Below the pieces are notes generated by a model. It did no database searches. It was not told the origin of the DNA and saw nothing but the letters and a program-made list of their open reading frames with translations. Shown piece after piece: positions 5,711 to 7,064 of a stretch of 7,064 bases of DNA (position 1 is the stretch's first letter; every line of letters starts with the position of its first letter). The translations under genes and the position numbers were made by a program. Origin of the DNA: JBBAGE01 sp041655055 (GTDB taxonomy: Bacteria; Pseudomonadota; Alphaproteobacteria; Rhodobacterales; Rhodobacteraceae); assembly GCA_041655055.1 (NCBI GenBank), contig JBBAGE010000123.1, forward strand, positions 1 to 7,064, in the 5' to 3' direction.

Positions 5711-7064
5711 GCCCGCAAGGCCGATGCGCCTTGCATGGCCGCGCAGGTAATCATCGCTAAAGCTGCAATCGATATCCAGCAGCCTTGTGCGCGAACGATC
5801 GGCATAGAAATCATGCAAAAGATCGATATTACTGGGATCGAGGCAGATGATCATCCGGTCAGTGCCATAGGATTCGAACAGCATCCGCATCAGCGCCCGC
5901 CGGTGTCGCGTGCGTTTGGACAAGCTGGTCTGAATCCCGCCCAGATCCGGTAATGCGCAGGCCGCCTCGTCAAAAAGATAGTCCACCGCCGGGATATCGG
6001 TATGGGCCTTGATCGCGGCGACAAAGCGTTTGGCCACATGCCATTTCTTGGACAGGATGATCAGCAATTCGCGATCGCGCCCCAGCGAGCTTTCGGTTTC
6101 CCAAAACCGCGCGGCAAAGCGCCGACCCTCGCGCCCCCGGCTGGTCAGAAAGGCATAAAGCCGCCGCCCTTCGTTGGAAATGCGAAAATCCACCCCCTGC
6201 GCCACATAAAGCGCGCCGAGCCGCTGTTTGAGATCATGGGCTTCGGGGCTGATCTTGCGCGCGAACAGGAAATCCTGCGCCAGCAACAGATCATAGCTGT
6301 CGTTATAAAAGCTGACCGGCATGCCGTAATCGGAAAACATCAGGAATGTCAGCGTGCGGGCGCGAATTTCGGGTTCCGGGATCAGATGCCGGACCAGCGT
6401 TTGAAAGAATGTCTCGTCCGGTATCCATGTGGTGCGGAAAAAACGCATCACATCGCGGCGCTGGCGGATGAAATCAAACACCGCCTCGACCGTGGACCGG
6501 CGCAGGCACCACCACTGGCTGCCGATCTGGATCTGCAGATCATCCGGGATCGCCCGCGCCAGCCCCAGCCGCTTTTGCGCATTGACCGAGGCATAAAACA
6601 GCCGCTTATGCGCGCGTTCATTGAAGAAATGCCGATAGATCAGGCGTTCTTGCTTAAGCCCGGTCTTGATCCAGTCGCTGGCAAAGAAATCGAAACTTTC
6701 GATATGATCGACATCTTCGCGGTCCAGAAAGCCGTGGATATATTCCGCCGATTTAATCGGCATGCAATCGCCCGACAGCATATAGAAATGCGTGGCGCGC
6801 GGGAAGGTGGCCTCGGCCACCTCAAGCGCGGCAAGGGTGGCTTGCACAAGGCTCCATTCGCCCCAGCCGCATTTGATCCGCCGGGCCGCGAAAACGACAT
6901 TGGGATTGGTATCCAGCGCGGCGCGGATACGGGCATAATCATCCGCATTGGCGCGGCCGTCGAAATGCACGGCCATGTAATCGCCCGCAGCCGTCAGCCG
7001 GTTGGCCTGATCGATCACGGCCTGCGGGTCTTTGTGACACAAAAGGATATAGGCGACTTTCGCC
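5669..7064 (-). CDS. Core-2/I-branching (GT14-like) glycosyltransferase, 5' partial, frameshifted
   Basis: The protein resembles the Branch family (GT14, beta-1,6-N-acetylglucosaminyltransferase-like), which adds sugar branches to glycans. In-window residues begin AKVAYILLCHKDPQ, the usual N-terminus of the family, so the start codon probably lies one or two codons beyond 7064. TTG at 7042 falls inside this strand and is not a likely start. Numbering from the first in-window codon, visible motifs are WGEWSLVQATL (67-77), YMLSGDCMPIKS (94-105), SQWWCLRR (182-189) and an acidic IPDETFFQTL (214-223). About 230 further residues form a C-terminal region that I do not assign to a known fold. The frame ends abnormally with about ten poor residues (PMRWTGCCPP) and TAA at 5671-5669. 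The expected C-terminus continues in another frame to 5493, giving about 520 residues if repaired. The core domain lies before the break, so the product might keep activity. The sugar substrate is not readable from sequence. Confidence 0.82.
   Translation of the reverse strand, partial: AKVAYILLCHKDPQAVIDQANRLTAAGDYMAVHFDGRANADDYARIRAALDTNPNVVFAARRIKCGWGEWSLVQATLAALEVAEATFPRATHFYMLSGDCMPIKSAEYIHGFLDREDVDHIESFDFFASDWIKTGLKQERLIYRHFFNERAHKRLFYASVNAQKRLGLARAIPDDLQIQIGSQWWCLRRSTVEAVFDFIRQRRDVMRFFRTTWIPDETFFQTLVRHLIPEPEIRARTLTFLMFSDYGMPVSFYNDSYDLLLAQDFLFARKISPEAHDLKQRLGALYVAQGVDFRISNEGRRLYAFLTSRGREGRRFAARFWETESSLGRDRELLIILSKKWHVAKRFVAAIKAHTDIPAVDYLFDEAACALPDLGGIQTSLSKRTRHRRALMRMLFESYGTDRMIICLDPSNIDLLHDFYADRSRTRLLDIDCSFSDDYLRGHARRIGLAGEATPMRWTGCCPP

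Noticed and set aside
5690..5720. Programmed -1 ribosomal frameshift
   Set aside because: No slippery heptamer and no clear stimulatory structure could be seen at the junction; a one-base deletion or sequence error explains it more simply.
5599..5814. 71-codon - strand frame crossing the GT14-like frame break
   Set aside because: Its composition is Arg/Ala/Cys-rich and implausible. The third frame, ending at 5493, gives the better continuation of the glycosyltransferase.

Overview
The window is high-GC and gene-dense. It looks like a chromosomal segment from an alphaproteobacterium, most likely Rhodobacteraceae (Rhodobacterales). This placement rests on codon style, a small zinc-ribbon protein closely resembling the mitochondrial/alphaproteobacterial complex I subunit NDUFS6, and two glycosyltransferase-like proteins of a type I associate with that family. 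It is inference from recognition by eye; no search was run. I see no tRNA, rRNA, CRISPR array, insertion sequence or phage gene.

Layout, left to right. (1) A DxD-type glycosyltransferase-like gene on the + strand (9-812), with its start close to the window edge. (2) A 144-bp convergent intergenic stretch (813-956) full of GC-rich inverted repeats. (3) polA on the - strand (957-3782), encoding a full-length three-domain DNA polymerase I with all catalytic residues in place, including the proofreading set. (4) A 63-codon zf-CHCC/NDUFS6-like gene (3854-4045, -), 71 bp upstream of polA and on the same strand. (5) A 107-bp divergent intergenic region with a perfect hairpin. (6) A YadG-type ABC transporter ATPase (4153-5100, +) with no permease gene beside it. 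(7) A HIT-family protein (5102-5479, -), tail to tail with the ATPase gene at a 1-bp gap. (8) A Core-2/I-branching (GT14-like) glycosyltransferase gene (-) entering from the right edge, whose reading frame breaks near 5700. Its last 68 codons continue in another frame to a stop at 5493, 13 bp before the HIT start.

There is probably a GT14-like to HIT operon on the - strand and possibly a zf-CHCC to polA unit on the same strand. The ABC gene is an isolated + strand gene between them. The gene functions (replication and repair, respiration accessory, export ATPase, nucleotide hydrolase, surface glycan transfer) do not form one pathway. The most notable observations are the frameshift in the GT14-like gene, the NDUFS6-like protein, the orphan ATPase and the structured intergenic sequence at 813-956. 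I found no convincing new defence or mobile system.
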